The notes under the pieces are model-generated. The model was not told the origin of the DNA and made no database searches. It worked only from the letters and a program-made list of their open reading frames with translations. DNA of 64,000 nt from Acanthacorydalis orientalis (lineage: Eukaryota; Arthropoda; Insecta; Megaloptera; Corydalidae), in contig CM068320.1 in the NCBI GenBank assembly GCA_034766995.1, forward strand, positions 24,417,351 through 24,481,350, given 5' to 3'. A program made the translations under genes and the position numbers. The stretch's first letter is position 1. Each line of letters starts with the position of its first letter. Shown piece after piece: positions 22,175 to 33,866 of this stretch.

Positions 22175-23455
22175 AGTTTAAAAGTGTGTTAAATTTATTT
22201 TGTAAATAAAAAAAATGTTATACAAATAAGAAATTCTCTACAAAGATATTAACTGAAAGTTATATACCTATACAAATATTTACTGTGAAGCTTAAACTTA
22301 ACGTTGTCATGGGTGTGTCGTATTTATTACTTTATGTCTGAAATATTTAATGTTTGCTTTATAGAAGGTTAAATAAGTCAATAAAAAAGATTGATATTTA
22401 AACGGAAGAAAGTAATGCTATTTAACCTAGAAATACATATGGAAACAAATATACTTTATAAAATAATCTATAAAAGTGTTTTATATATGAGACATAAACT
22501 ATTTTCCACGTACATTATTTTACCGAGGACATTTAATTTTCATTTTTAAAATACTTTTTGGAATTTATTTTTTAATACGCTAATTCTGATAGATAAAAAA
22601 TATGGTTATAAATCGAAGAATAATAACGCTTCCGACATATGCTGTTTTACAGTTAAAGGTGATTGTCTCTTACATTTAATTATCTTGTATATTGACAGCA
22701 TTCTAAAACACTCCAAATAAATTGAGAATAAAATTGTAATATCGTACTAAATGTGCTTTTTTGTCTTTAGTTTAAAATTTTAATAATGCATAAGAGATTG
22801 TAGTCAATTATTTTCAGCAACACCTACCTTTCATATTTTTTAATTATTACACTTTTAAAAGAGACTCATTTTTTTAAAATACTAAAAATAATCAATATTC
22901 TAATTAAAAAATAATATTTTACATTTGTCTAAATTCAATCCACATGTGAAGGTAATAAACTATTTTTATTTAAATACTAAGATAGTAGTAATTTTACTCT
23001 TCCCCGTCAGCTTGTTCTAAAAATTAAACATGTTTAATATGTCAAATGTTCAATTGCCTTTTTATCTTTATTTAATATATATGAGCTCGTTCTCATAAAT
23101 TATTTCATTTCTATTAATCGATTTTATTTTTATATTACTTTGCGCATAATTTATTCATTATTATTAAATATCATATTTGTTATTATGAATTATTTTATAA
23201 ATAATTTCAATCTCATTAGACATTTACATATGTGTTTAATTATTATTTATCAGTAAGGAATAAATAAATAATTTATTTGTATATTCGTTTATGTATTAAA
23301 ATAATTTTATATACTAGAATGTAACATTAACTATAACAATTTATTTAATAAATTTTAATATATTTAGAACATGTCAGTCTGAAATATTTATCTACGTGGG
23401 ACAAACATTTTATATATTTTAAATTCGAAGCTAATTATTTCTCTCCATCTACCTT
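22171..23455. other. Intergenic; nothing recognised
   Basis: Over 1.2 kb of A+T-rich sequence with no gene, repeat or transposon end identified. Confidence 0.55.
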
Positions 23456-23477
23456 CTCTCTCCCTCCCTCTCTCTCA

Positions 23478-23530
<53 letters not shown>
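23456..23530. repeat. Compound (CT)n(TA)n microsatellite
   Basis: A CT-rich run to about 23496 passes directly into (TA)n to 23530. Confidence 0.95.
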
Positions 23531-23533
<3 letters not shown>

Positions 23534-24687
23534 TCAATGTACAATTTCCTTAAATTGAAAACCTGTAATTAAACTTCTTGTATTAAAGCTATTACTTAAA
23601 AATTAAATCTATTTTAATTAAATATTACTTATCTTCATCACAAATCGACTCCGATCTTAGCGCTGAACATTAATTATTCATGAATTACTAAGTTATGATT
23701 GTAAATACATTGAGAACAAAATGAATTTTTAATGGAATATTGTTTTTATTTAAAGAATGGAATATCTATCGCCAACACTTATAACTATACAATTATTTAT
23801 TTAAAACATTACATAAATTTTCTTATCAAATATTAAAGCTTATAATACTGTTTTTGCGTTTATTAATCATCCTTATGTTGATTATTATTCACTGAAGGTC
23901 GGTAACTTTAATTCTATATATAATTCATATTTGTTATTTAAATTTTCCGGATTATTCATACATTTCAATGTTTATATATGCTGTAAACCCACACATTATT
24001 TATATATATATATGGAGAGAGAAAGAGAAATGAATTAATTAATTTAAAAAATATATAAATTTACATCTTTTATAGTTCTGTGCTCATATATCTAGAAAAT
24101 GATTTTTCTGTTTTATTATTATTTTAGTTATATTAAGAAACGTTGCTTGATTTCTTGTGACATTTCCTGATTATGATTTTATTATCTCCCTTGCTAGTTC
24201 TTGTCGAGTAATAAACATTTTATGACATTTATATCAATTTACCTTTCCCATTTTCGTCAGGTACTTCTAATTAACTTACAAAAGACAGAATTAGCTGACG
24301 GTTCACTTACTCTATCATTTTGTGAGAACCGTGTTGTAACTGCTTCGGGTTAATCCCGAGACACCAACGTTGCGACACCTTGCCACTGACCGTCTGCATT
24401 ATTTAAGTCCTCTGAGTTTATTGTGCTCCAACGGCTATATCTTATTTGTTCTATTTTCATTCAATTTAAATAAACATTAAATAAATATCAAAGAAACTAA
24501 ACGTATCGAATTGTGTTCATTTTATTTCAAGTATTTATAAATCCATTTTTTTTAATTTAATATATTAAAATTATTTATTAAAAATTAGTACAGTTCTGTA
24601 TGAAATTAAAAATATACTTCACAATTTTTTTTCAATAATAATATTTCATTATATTTTTAATACAAAAAAATGAAATATGATTTAATT

Positions 24688-24689
<2 letters not shown>
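23531..24689. other. Intergenic with a G+C-richer patch at 24290-24440
   Basis: A small TATATATGGAGAGAGAAAGA run lies near 24005. The patch at 24290-24440 is balanced and contains CTTCGGGTTAATCCCGAGAC, a short inverted repeat (TCGGGTTAATCCCGA), but no gene or RNA family is recognisable. Confidence 0.4.

Positions 24690-24731
<42 letters not shown>
24690..24731. repeat. (TA)n microsatellite
   Basis: Simple TA run. Confidence 0.93.
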
Positions 24732-24734
<3 letters not shown>

Positions 24735-25416
24735 GTTGTTTTTACAATAAAATTTATAAACTACTATTATATGAGTACTACATTCGAAGAAAATAATAGT
24801 TTAATACGTGTGCAAATAATAATCCATAATTAGCATACATATGAACTCTTTATATCGAACATGAAACCACATGTAATAATTATAAAACAACTCTTATTTT
24901 ATAGTAATATAAGACATTTTTTATGATACATACATCTATCTTTTAATGCACATTGAGCCAAACTTGTTTATTAAAAAAAATAATAAATAAAAACGATTCC
25001 TCAAAAACATTTTTTTTTAATATCTTGCATACATTTATATAAAAATTCTTGCTTTTAAGAATAAATCGAAAAACTTGTAAATTTATCTCTACACATACCA
25101 TGTTTATTACATTATTTTTTAGATATACTCTTATTAGAAACTTATGCGTGCACCAATCTCAATTATGAAAATATTTTTAATACTAACGATTTTTTATAAA
25201 ATATTTGTTTAAATGATTATTTCAATTTTCAGACTTGTTACAAATTCTGTATATTTTAGTCAAAAAATCTTTTATAATATTCTATTAAAACTTATATTAA
25301 TGCAATAATTTTTTTTATATATTGACTATATAAACAGTTTTTTTCTACATAATAAATTCGTTTCTTTTTTCTATTTCATTGAATAATCATATGTATCCAT
25401 AATTTTTTAATCCCTA
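24732..25416. other. Intergenic; nothing recognised
   Basis: A+T-rich. Confidence 0.5.
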
Positions 25417-25466
25417 TGAATGCTAAACTTCACAATTTATTCCACAGAATGCACATTTTTTTAACA

Positions 25467-25504
<38 letters not shown>

Positions 25505-25586
25505 TGTTCGGGGAAAATGTTCATACTGTGAAATAAATTGTAAAGTTCAGGAAAAATGTTATATATATATATATATATATATATAT
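25417..25586. repeat. Inverted repeat with a (TA)n loop
   Basis: The left arm CTTCACAATTTATTCCACAG (from about 25427) pairs with the right arm CTGTGAAATAAATTGTAAAG (from about 25526). Pairing extends to arms of about 50 bp around the TA run 25468-25502. A second TA run follows at 25561-25586. It could fold as a long hairpin. Confidence 0.75.
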
Positions 25587-25604
25587 CAATACGTTTGTTT
25601 GCCC

Positions 25605-26226
25605 GACGCAAATTGAAATAAAAGAAAGAGAAATAGAAAAAGTTAAAAAGTGTCTATCTAGGCCAGCTTATCAACAAAGATGGATCATTCGTTGAAGAAG
25701 TAAACAGGAGAATAAAAATGGGATGAAGCTCATTTAGACGAAACGGCTCGACATTTAAATCAACAATCCTACTCTGTCTGAAAAGAAAAGTATTTTATCA
25801 ATATATACTACCAGTCCTTACCTACGGCAGCGAATCATGAGTGCTTGACACTAAAGTCATTCAAAACCTCCAAAAATCGCAGAGATGTATGGAAATATGG
25901 ATGCTAAGAACAACAAATAGTTATAGGAAAAGAATAGAATGGATACGAGAACAGACAGTAGTCAGAGATGAAATAAGAAGAATAGAGATTGAACTAGAAT
26001 TGAACGGGGAATTCTCAAGAAGAGAAGACAACCGATGGACAACAGAAATTATTTAATGAGAATCGAGGACTATAAAAAGACCAATAAAGAGACCAATGAA
26101 CAGGTGAGATGAAGAAATTAAAATGTTTATTGAAAATCAATAAAAAAGAGAAATATTCAATCGTACAAAATCGAAAATCATGGAAGAGGTCTCTATCCAA
26201 CAGTGAATTGACAGAGGCTGCTGCTA
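25605..26226 (+). pseudogene. RTE-type LINE ORF 3' end, decayed copy
   Basis: This is the same family as 42039-42664 and is aligned over its whole length. Readable segments include INKDGSFVEEVNRRIKMG, STFKSTILLCLKRKVFYQYI, LPVLTYGSES (TGG to TGA after it), YRKRIEWIREQTVV and SRREDNRWTTEII. The family reads KxVFDQCxLPVLTYGxETW and ...RxEDNRWxxEIIxW. The stops at Trp positions and indels show decay. The copy ends ACAGAGGCTGCTGCTAATAT and runs straight into (TA)n. Confidence 0.88.
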
Positions 26227-26360
26227 ATATATATATATATATATATATTAGCTCTCTCTCTTTCTCTCTCTCTATATATATACTACTCTCTTCTATATAT
26301 ATATATACTACTCTTACTTTCTCTCTCACTCTCTCTCTCTATATATATATACTACTCTTA

Positions 26361-26429
<69 letters not shown>

Positions 26430-26478
26430 TATGGAGAGAGAGGAGAAGTGTATATGTATCCAGAGAGAGAGAAAGTAA
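26227..26478. repeat. Compound (TA)n/(CT)n/(GA)n microsatellite
   Basis: Alternating TA and TC runs contain three copies of a motif like TATATATACTACTCT, then TA, then GAGAGAGAG. Repeat-unit duplication is visible within it. Confidence 0.95.
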
Positions 26479-26517
26479 ATGTATGTTAATATTTTTTAAG
26501 TTGCAAGCGCATATTCA

Positions 26518-26653
26518 GAAAACAATGAACATGTAGGATAAAAAAATTAAAATTTTTATTGGAAATTAGTGGAAAAGAGAAGCATTCAATTATACAAATT
26601 GAAAAATTATGGAAGAAGTCTTTATCCGGTAATGAATTGACAGAGGCTGTGGT

Positions 26654-26655
<2 letters not shown>
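26518..26655 (+). pseudogene. RTE LINE 3' terminal fragment
   Basis: It matches the last about 130 bp of the copies at 26226 and 42664 (GAAAAATTATGGAAGAAGTC, then ATGAATTGACAGAGGCTG). It then passes through GTGGTTGA into (TA)n. It is a 5'-truncated tail fragment. Confidence 0.8.
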
Positions 26656-26724
<69 letters not shown>

Positions 26725-26755
26725 TATATTATATATATATATATACATATATACA
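26656..26755. repeat. (TA)n microsatellite with CACA interruption
   Basis: A long TA run directly abuts the RTE 3' fragment. Confidence 0.96.
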
Positions 26756-27455
26756 AATAACAAAAGTATAACTTTTTATTATTATTCTTATACAATCAAC
26801 TCTGATAAAGGAATATTATCAATTTATTAAAGTATTTTCGTTCTTCGTCCTTACGGAAGTGAAACCAAACAGTTTCCATAAGAAGCAACACAGTCGCAAA
26901 CATTCAACAACTTTAAACATCACAAAGAAAGTGGAATAGTTATGTTACATATAACACAATATAATACACAAAAGAAATAAACAGTGGAATGAAACGAAAT
27001 ACATATAGAAACAAATACTGTTAAGAATAAAGAATTTGAAATGTACATACTTCAGTGAGCGATAAAAAAGTTTGAACGATGAATATAAAAAAAATCAAAT
27101 GGCGATGTTCGTATATAAAGAGATAGCAAATAAAATTTAATGGAATGAGTGAATATAACAAAAGTCATATTGGTGAAATAAAAAAGAAAAGCTTCTAAGA
27201 AACATTTGAAATGTGTAGATTATTTTTTATTGCGTAATATTTTTGTGTTCCTATCACAATATGAGGATCGATAATTGTAAAATTTAAAAACTAGAAAATA
27301 CTGTCTGTTAATAAAATTTAAAACAAATAGATATGTCTGTCTGTATCAATTAATTCTATAAATAATTAAATGATTTTCTTCGTATGAGCAAATCTATTTT
27401 TAACATCGATGTAAAATTAATTTACATTTACTCCGAAATAATACTGGGATACACA
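26756..27455. other. Intergenic; nothing recognised
   Basis: A+T-rich with no supported feature. Confidence 0.5.
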
Positions 27456-27460
27456 CACAT

Positions 27461-27530
<70 letters not shown>

Positions 27531-27536
27531 CATATA
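27456..27536. repeat. (AC)n(AT)n microsatellite left of a mariner insertion
   Basis: An ACACAC run becomes (AT)n, which extends to the TA at 27535-27536 bordering the mariner. Confidence 0.95.
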
Positions 27537-28782
27537 TTGGGTGTTGGAATTAATTCGTAGCGTTTTCTTCATGAAAAAAGATCGTTTATTTTAAATGAAA
27601 TTGAAAAAACATGTCATTCAAAGTATTGTCCATCGTTAGCCATTACTTTTTCCCATCTTTCGGACAGGAGACGAATACCACGTCGGAAGAACGCCTCGTC
27701 TTTAGATGCAATCCACGAATCGACCCATTTTTTGCAATCTTCATAAGAAGTGAGCTTCTACCCAGACAGGCCATGACTCATCGATCGGAACATGTGGTAA
27801 TCAGAAGGAGCAATATCTGGAGAATATAGCGGGTGGGGTAGGACTTCCCATTCGAGCGTTGTCAAGTATGTTTTAACCGGTTTTGCGACGTGCGGACAAG
27901 CATTGTCGTGCTGCAAACTCACTTTGTCGTGTCTTTCAAAGTATTCCGGCCGTTTTTCCTTCCAATGCACGGCTCGAGCGCATCAATTGTAGTCGGTAGC
28001 GATCCCCAGTGAAGTTTCATTCGATTCGAGCAGCTCATAGTAGATTACACCCTTATGATCCCACTAAATACAGAGCACGAGCTTGGATCCATGGATATTT
28101 GGCTTCGCCGCTGGTGTTGATGGTTGGGCGGGCTTAATCCGTGACTTTCTGCGCTTGGGATTGTCGTAATCGATCCACTCTTCATCACCCGTGTCAATTC
28201 GATGCAAAAATCTCTTCCTTTTCTCCCGTTGAAGCAGCAGTTCACAGGTAGAATAACGCATTTCAACGTCCCTCGGTTTCAATTCGTAGGGGACCCAATT
28301 TCCTTGCTTTTGAATCATTCCCATCGCTCTAAGGCGTTTTCCTACCGTTGACAAGTCAACTCCCAACGATTCAGACAACTCTTGAAGTGTTTGACATGGG
28401 TCTTCATTAAGCAATGCCTCCAATTGTTCATTGTCGAACTTTTTCGGCTGTCCAGATCGTTCCTTGTCTTCCAAGTCGAAATCAACACTTCCGAAACTTT
28501 TGCTCAGCTAGAGCATGGTCACCATAAACTTCCACTAGCACTTTGTTTCATGTTAAAGTAATGAAGTAAAACTCCCCGCAAAAACCATTTATCCGGCACG
28601 AAATTCAACTATTCGATAAAGTACAAAGTATTGTTATTTACGCTTCAACCAAATGACATATACTGAAACTGATGCCTGAGGACAGCTGTTTTACAGAGAA
28701 TATTTGGTTAAAGGGAACAATGGAAGAATGTACTACCTACGCCATCTCTTGTAAAACGCTAAGAATTAATTCCAACACCTAA
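27537..28782 (-). mobile_element. Mariner transposon, minus strand (1246 bp)
   Basis: The terminus TTGGGTGTTGGAATTAATTC at 27537 is matched by AGAATTAATTCCAACACCTA at the other end. TA lies on both sides (27535-27536 and 28783-28784). It is the same family as 15360-16639, in opposite orientation and slightly shorter through small deletions. (TA)n lies close beyond both ends. Confidence 0.94.
27610..28615 (-). pseudogene. Broken mariner transposase (Mos1/Mboumar-like)
   Basis: On the minus strand the start codon is lost: the bases before the NFVPDK-like start read AGTTGAATTTCG where the 15.4-kb copy has ATGTCGAATTTCG. A deletion of about 25 bp removes the segment around the conserved Trp near 28490. 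An open stretch (28474-28064) then carries KFDNEQLEALLNEDPCQTLQ, SESLGVDLSTVGKRL, MIQKQGNWVPYELKPRDVE and IDTGDEEWIDYDNPKRRKS. In the last, the family GDEKW is GDEEW. A second open stretch (27970-27758) has LQHDNACPHVAKPV and IAPSDYHMFRSM. The C-terminal segment FRRGIRLLSERWEKV lies out of frame near 27640-27690. Catalytic Asp codons remain. Confidence 0.92.
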
Positions 28783-28784
28783 TA

Positions 28785-28789
28785 TGATA

Positions 28790-28872
<83 letters not shown>
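28785..28872. repeat. (TA)n tract right of a mariner insertion
   Basis: A long, nearly pure TA run. Confidence 0.96.
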
Positions 28873-28875
<3 letters not shown>

Positions 28876-30419
28876 TTGATTAAAATAAAATATTGTTTTG
28901 TTTTAATCAATGTTGCACTGTTTGTAAAATAAAGATCAGTTTATTAAAGTTCATATATCATACAAAAATAATTCATCCAACTTGTGGGGACATTTGGATT
29001 TATATTAATACTTTTTCAATAATACTAAATAAAAATAGTATAGATGTATACCTATCTGTGCATAAATATATATATATATATAAGTATATAAAGATATAAA
29101 AAAACAGTTACTAAATTAAAATAGGAAAGATTGTATTTAATTGTTTCTTCGAATTCTTCAAACATTAAATATTCGCAAGTATTTTTATTTGAATATTTGT
29201 AAACTAATATACTGTTTGGCTATATTTTATGACGCTCAATTTGTGAACCACATGCAGCTTTACTAAATTATTTTTTATAATGAGAACATTTCAACAGTGA
29301 CACACTGAACTGAAATATTCAGTGCTGATAAAATTCATAAAAATATTTTATTACTTATATACGTTTTTTTTTTTTGATGAAACCTTAAATGAGGTAATAT
29401 TTAACTTTCAGATTATAAAAGAAAACATAGTCTTACGTTCATGTATAAGCCAAATAATATATTTTAACGGCCTATTCCACTTTAAATTCATTAATAGTTT
29501 TTGTTCGGTACGCTTTTAACGTGTGAACAAATAATGTAAAATATTTATTAATGTATTTTAATTAAATTGTTCACACATGAAGTCGTGTATTAATTGTACT
29601 TAAATTTTATACTAGTGAATATCATTTAAATTTTTTAAGTTTGATAAATTTAAAAGTTACTTCATAAAAGACATAAACCATATACATGTAACCTATAATT
29701 TACACGATACTCGAATTGCACGGTTTTGTTTTAACACGGTTGAAGGAATGAGGGAAAACTTCAATTTATAAGGCACTATTTCATTTTAACACTGTCAGAG
29801 AATTGCAAAAATAAATTGTTGTAAAACACTTTGGCGCACATTATATAATACACATTATATAATAAGCACATACACCGCTGTAGAGAGTTTCTTGCTTCCT
29901 CGCATCTTAACGATAACCGAAACTTTCAACTTCACATTCAAATTCACAACTTCTGACCTAAAGTAACGGTATCAATTCGAGGTAACAACAGCGCAAATAG
30001 TGTTGACTATATAAAAAATAATAATTTAAAAAACTGTGCTCTATAAATATCGTGTGTGTTACTATAATCAGAAAGAGCTGTATCAGATAAGAACCGTGCT
30101 CTATAATCAGTACGGATTTCTACTTAAAAGAATCAGCTTTGAATAACATTACACAAAGGTTTGTGCAATTATAAATCACGTGCTTTCCATTATCTTCATT
30201 CCCATCATTTCGAACCAGCCATTGAATGTATGAAATATTTATAGTAAGGAGCAAGAACAATAGTTATATTTGTAGAATTTTATAAATTTCATTGCTGATT
30301 TGTAAAACATCCCTTATTATTAATATGAGATTTGTACGATTGCGCGATTTGCTCGAATTGCACGATTTTCATTTACACCGTATTTTTGAGGAACAATCTA
30401 CCGTGTAAATCGAGGGTCA
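28873..30419. other. Intergenic with two short direct repeats
   Basis: About 45-bp direct repeats lie near 29712-29755 (CTCGAATTGCACGGTTTTGT) and 30352-30395 (CTCGAATTGCACGATTTTCA). Each is followed by a degenerate copy of TTTAACACGG/TTTACACCG. A short duplicated word GTGCTCTATAA lies near 30038 and 30093. They may be ends of one unidentified element. No gene. Confidence 0.4.
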
Positions 30420-30432
30420 GTTATACATATAC

Positions 30433-30482
<50 letters not shown>
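30420..30482. repeat. (TACA)n / (TA)n microsatellite
   Basis: TACATA repeats lead into a pure TA run. Confidence 0.94.
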
Positions 30483-30486
<4 letters not shown>

Positions 30487-30866
30487 TAGGAGGCTCAGTC
30501 TTCTGCTCACTGCACTCTCCAAGCCCCAGGAGGTTTCGCATCCCGCTCGTTAACGTTCACTGTCCCCCTAGTAAATAACAGAAATCAACAAAATATTTAA
30601 ATAAATAATCGGAATGAAATGTAAGTCGTAAAATTTGTATTCGAAAAGATTATAAAAATTAACATAACATAATTTTAAAATGTGTAACATTTTTTACCCT
30701 AAACCTTCGGTAAATACAATATTGTGAATAAATTTCTTATCAGATTTATTCAGAAATCTTATATCATGTGACTGATATCAACAGATCAGAATAGAGACCA
30801 CGTGATCGATGTCAACCAATCAGAGAACGAATAAAACGTACGCATAGCATTGAGACCATTTTTTAG

Positions 30867-30880
<14 letters not shown>
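30483..30880. repeat. Dispersed repeat, copy 2 (unclassified transposon relic)
   Basis: The 3' part ATCGATGTCAACCAATCAGA, then ACGCATAGCAT and ACCATTTTTTAGTTATATA, matches 11370-11450. The 5' end ACTAGGAGGCTCAGTC resembles the reverse complement of the CTAG terminus at 18120-18136. A second CCCCCTAGTA lies at about 30566. It is bordered by (TA)n on both sides. It may be a compound of two elements. Confidence 0.55.

Positions 30881-30919
<39 letters not shown>
30881..30919. repeat. (TA)n microsatellite
   Basis: The TA run starts at the end of the dispersed repeat (about 30868) and is followed by TGTGTGTG. Confidence 0.94.
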
Positions 30920-30921
<2 letters not shown>

Positions 30922-31971
30922 GTATGTGTGTGTGTAGATATATATATGTGAATTTCTACTTTGTTAAAAAGATTTAAATTAAAAAAATATTTGAAACCAA
31001 AGATGAAGTGTTGTTATTATTAAATTTTATATATTTTGTTGTAATTACAATTTGATTTCACTGTGAAAATTCATAACTTTTTATTTTAAATCAAAAAATG
31101 TTTTTATGAAAATCGTATTACTTTCTTTTTCTGTACTATTCCCTTGTCAGATCTTATTCTGACATCGCTTCAACGACGTTATCCACATCTTGAAAAATGG
31201 TTCTTTTCCACAACTCCTATACAGAATGTTACAATTCTCCTCTGACTGAAACTTAATTTGTCGTTTTTTTTAATATAATATTTACATATAGTAGTATAAT
31301 TTCATTTTGCTTGATTGTAATTATACTTATGCCCTGCTCATTACAGCATGACTACACAAACACGTTGTTTCCTTTTAATACTTTTGTTATATTTATTGTA
31401 TTGTCGATTACTTTCAAAGTCGGTTTGGATGTCAGATTGATTAAGATGACGCAGCGAATTGCTGTATCATTACTCAACGTTCGACTTCAGATTACACAAA
31501 AGAAAAGATAAAAAATGAACAGACGCGTGGCAATAATATTAAGAAACTATTGGTGAATTAAAGCGATCAAGGAAATAAATAGTTTTCGCACTGGTTTGAA
31601 AATCACAGTTTCATTCTGCATCTTTCTTTTTATCGGTTGTTAAAGTATTTAAGTTAAGACATTAATTAATTTCATAAGTCAAGAAGTGAACATATATGAT
31701 ATAGATTTTCAGTATAGATTATTTTAAGAATAATATCTTGGAAAAAATTATTTTTAAACAAGTCATATTTTAAATCGTTTATTATTAATGAAAAAGTGCA
31801 TTTATATTTGAGCTTTAACCTATTGCACTATTATTATACAGTTTGTCATTAGTAATAAAATTTTCTCTTAAGAGAAACTGTAAATGTTTACATTATGCAT
31901 TTACTGTTACATTCTATCGTAAATGTTTACAGCATGTAAATATGTTTCACTTTTTATCAAAAGAACCCATT
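30920..31971. other. Intergenic; nothing recognised
   Basis: A+T-rich. A 66-codon plus frame at 31311-31511 without an ATG start was not accepted. Confidence 0.45.
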
Positions 31972-32238
31972 TCATTTATTAACCTCACTCGTTAATGTAG
32001 CTCTCACTACAAACATCTGCAGTATAGCACGGAACGTTCTAGCGTAGCAATTCATGCATTGAAATAACGCTCTCCAGAGATTGTTGAAACTAGTCGTAAA
32101 ACATTGGAATTTTGACGTGCAGGAATAATGGCGATGCGTCTCATTTTTTTTCCTTCTACTCTTATTCAAGAATTCTGTATTGATTTTCTCATTTTCTACA
32201 GCGTCACATAAATAAGTAATTAGATTGTGTGAGTCCAT
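31972..32238 (-). CDS. Open frame of 88 codons, unknown
   Basis: On the minus strand, ATG at 32238 opens a frame ending TGA at 31972. It has mixed composition (MDSHNLITYLCDAVENEKIN, and a later segment with LQMFVVRATLTSEVNK). Codon third positions are about 40% G/C, higher than the surroundings. There is no signal peptide, membrane segment or recognisable motif. Against it, the opposite strand carries a good-looking splice acceptor (TTTTCTCATTTTCTACAG) through the same DNA. It may be an exon, a decayed repeat or chance. Confidence 0.2.
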   Translation of the reverse strand: MDSHNLITYLCDAVENEKINTEFLNKSRRKKNETHRHYSCTSKFQCFTTSFNNLWRALFQCMNCYARTFRAILQMFVVRATLTSEVNK

Positions 32239-32523
32239 CAAAGGTTACGTAGTTTTTATTAAATAACATAAATGGATTTTATAACTTAAGTAACTTCATG
32301 TGTTGATACGTTCTCGGAGAAAATTGCTTTATCGGAAAAAGTTTGTTGTATTTGAGTGGTGCGTTAAAAGAAAATAAAGAAAGGACAACAAAGCGAATTG
32401 TCGAAAACATTTGTAATAACATTTAAATAAAACATTTTTTTTCCATTCGAAGAATCGAACAATTTCTTTAAGTGTAAATCGACATTTTTTTTTCTAGAAA
32501 ATGCTTGAAATTCAATTTAATAA
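32239..32523. other. Intergenic; nothing recognised
   Basis: A+T-rich. Confidence 0.45.
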
Positions 32524-32698
32524 AAATGTAATTATTGTAAAAATGTTTAATTTTGAAAGAAAATTAAATATATTCGGAGGTAATAATATAGTTTCAATCT
32601 AATAGAAACATTTAACTACTACAATGTTTTTTTTAGTAGCTATAAATGTTCTTTATCTTATCTAAATTGTAAGATAATTTAATATGTGTAATTATAAA
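32524..32698 (-). repeat. Segment shared with 56911-57088 (inverted)
   Basis: The reverse complement of this stretch matches 56911-57088, for example AGATAAGATAAAGAACATTT and AGCTACTAAAAA. In both places it lies directly outside the same Hsmar1-like element end. It belongs to a larger composite repeat. Confidence 0.85.
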
Positions 32699-33595
32699 TT
32701 AACAGAAAAATAATTGCGACTTGTGACCTTAAAATTAATAAACATTTTTTTGTTTTTTTAATTTTCCTAGCTGTTTTAAGTGGTCCAGAACTATTGGATG
32801 ACAAACTACTAACTTTTGTGCAAGCTCTCGAATTGTGTGTGGTTCTTATTCAACTAACGTCTTCAGTTGGTCGTTATGAACTGAAGAATGACGCCAGTGA
32901 CCTTCTTAAAGGCTCTCGTCTCCAGCACAAAATTTTTAAAACCATCATTGAACTGTACGTTCCTTAAAAGTACCCAAAAAAAATCATCGTTTAGTTTATG
33001 AGCAGTTTCTGCTGCTTTGTCATCCGTTTTAAACTAATAGAAAAATTGCTCTTATTTGCCTCTTTTACATCTTTAATTCAATAGCCAAATTTAAAGCAAA
33101 ATTAATAATAAAACCAAAGTCGATGTTGCCAAAATACATACCGAAACATATATTTTAAAATGATATTAATTATCATTTTATCTGATTCAACTGACATCCT
33201 CAGTTGCTCGTTATGAACTGAAGAATGACGCCAGTGATCTTCTTTAAGCTCTCGTCCCCAGCACGAAATTTTTGGAACCATTATTGAACCATACGTTCCT
33301 TAACAGTACCCACAAAAAAATCATTGTTTAGTTTATGAGCAGTTTCTGCTGCTTTGTCACACATTTTGAACTAATACAAAAATTGCTCTTATTTTCTTCT
33401 TTTCCATCTTTAATTCAATAGTCCAACTTGAAGAAAAAATAATAATAAAACCAATGTCGATGTTACCAAAATACAGACCGAAAAATTCACTTTAAAATGA
33501 TATTAACACGAACACGATGAAATGACACTTTCATTCATAAAATTGAAGTAAGAATTCAGAAAACAAAAACTGCAATTATTTTCCTACCAAGCTAA
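32699..33595 (-). mobile_element. Hsmar1-like composite element with two HTH remnants
   Basis: The 33595 end, reverse-complemented, reads TTAGCTTGGTAGGAAAATAA then TTGCAG, similar to Hsmar1-type (cecropia subfamily) mariner termini. The 32699 end is its degenerate partner. Inside, on the minus strand, two tandem copies of the N-terminal transposase region are present (about 33560-33180 and 33120-32760). Each begins near an ATGGAAAAGAAGCAAATAAG-like word and runs through the DNA-binding domain only. Both are full of frameshifts. No GDEKW, HDNAR or DYHFF motifs occur, so the catalytic half is absent. Confidence 0.8.
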
Positions 33596-33830
33596 TAATT
33601 GTTCATCCGTAAAAATGTAAAATTTATTTAAACATTTTATAACAACCAGTTTTTAATATGATTTTTACACAAATGTATGCACACTATAATTTAATGGAAC
33701 TATGCTAGTTACTAAAATCAAAAAAAAATAATCGTTTATAGTATTGAAAAAAACATTTTATTTTGTTTATAACTGTGTTTAAGTTATAAATAAAGAAATA
33801 TAAAATCTTATAATGAACGTTTACTTAGTG

Positions 33831-33866
<36 letters not shown>

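Noticed and set aside
23456..23500. Polypyrimidine tract of a splice acceptor
   Set aside because: It is a simple CT microsatellite with no following AG-exon signal.
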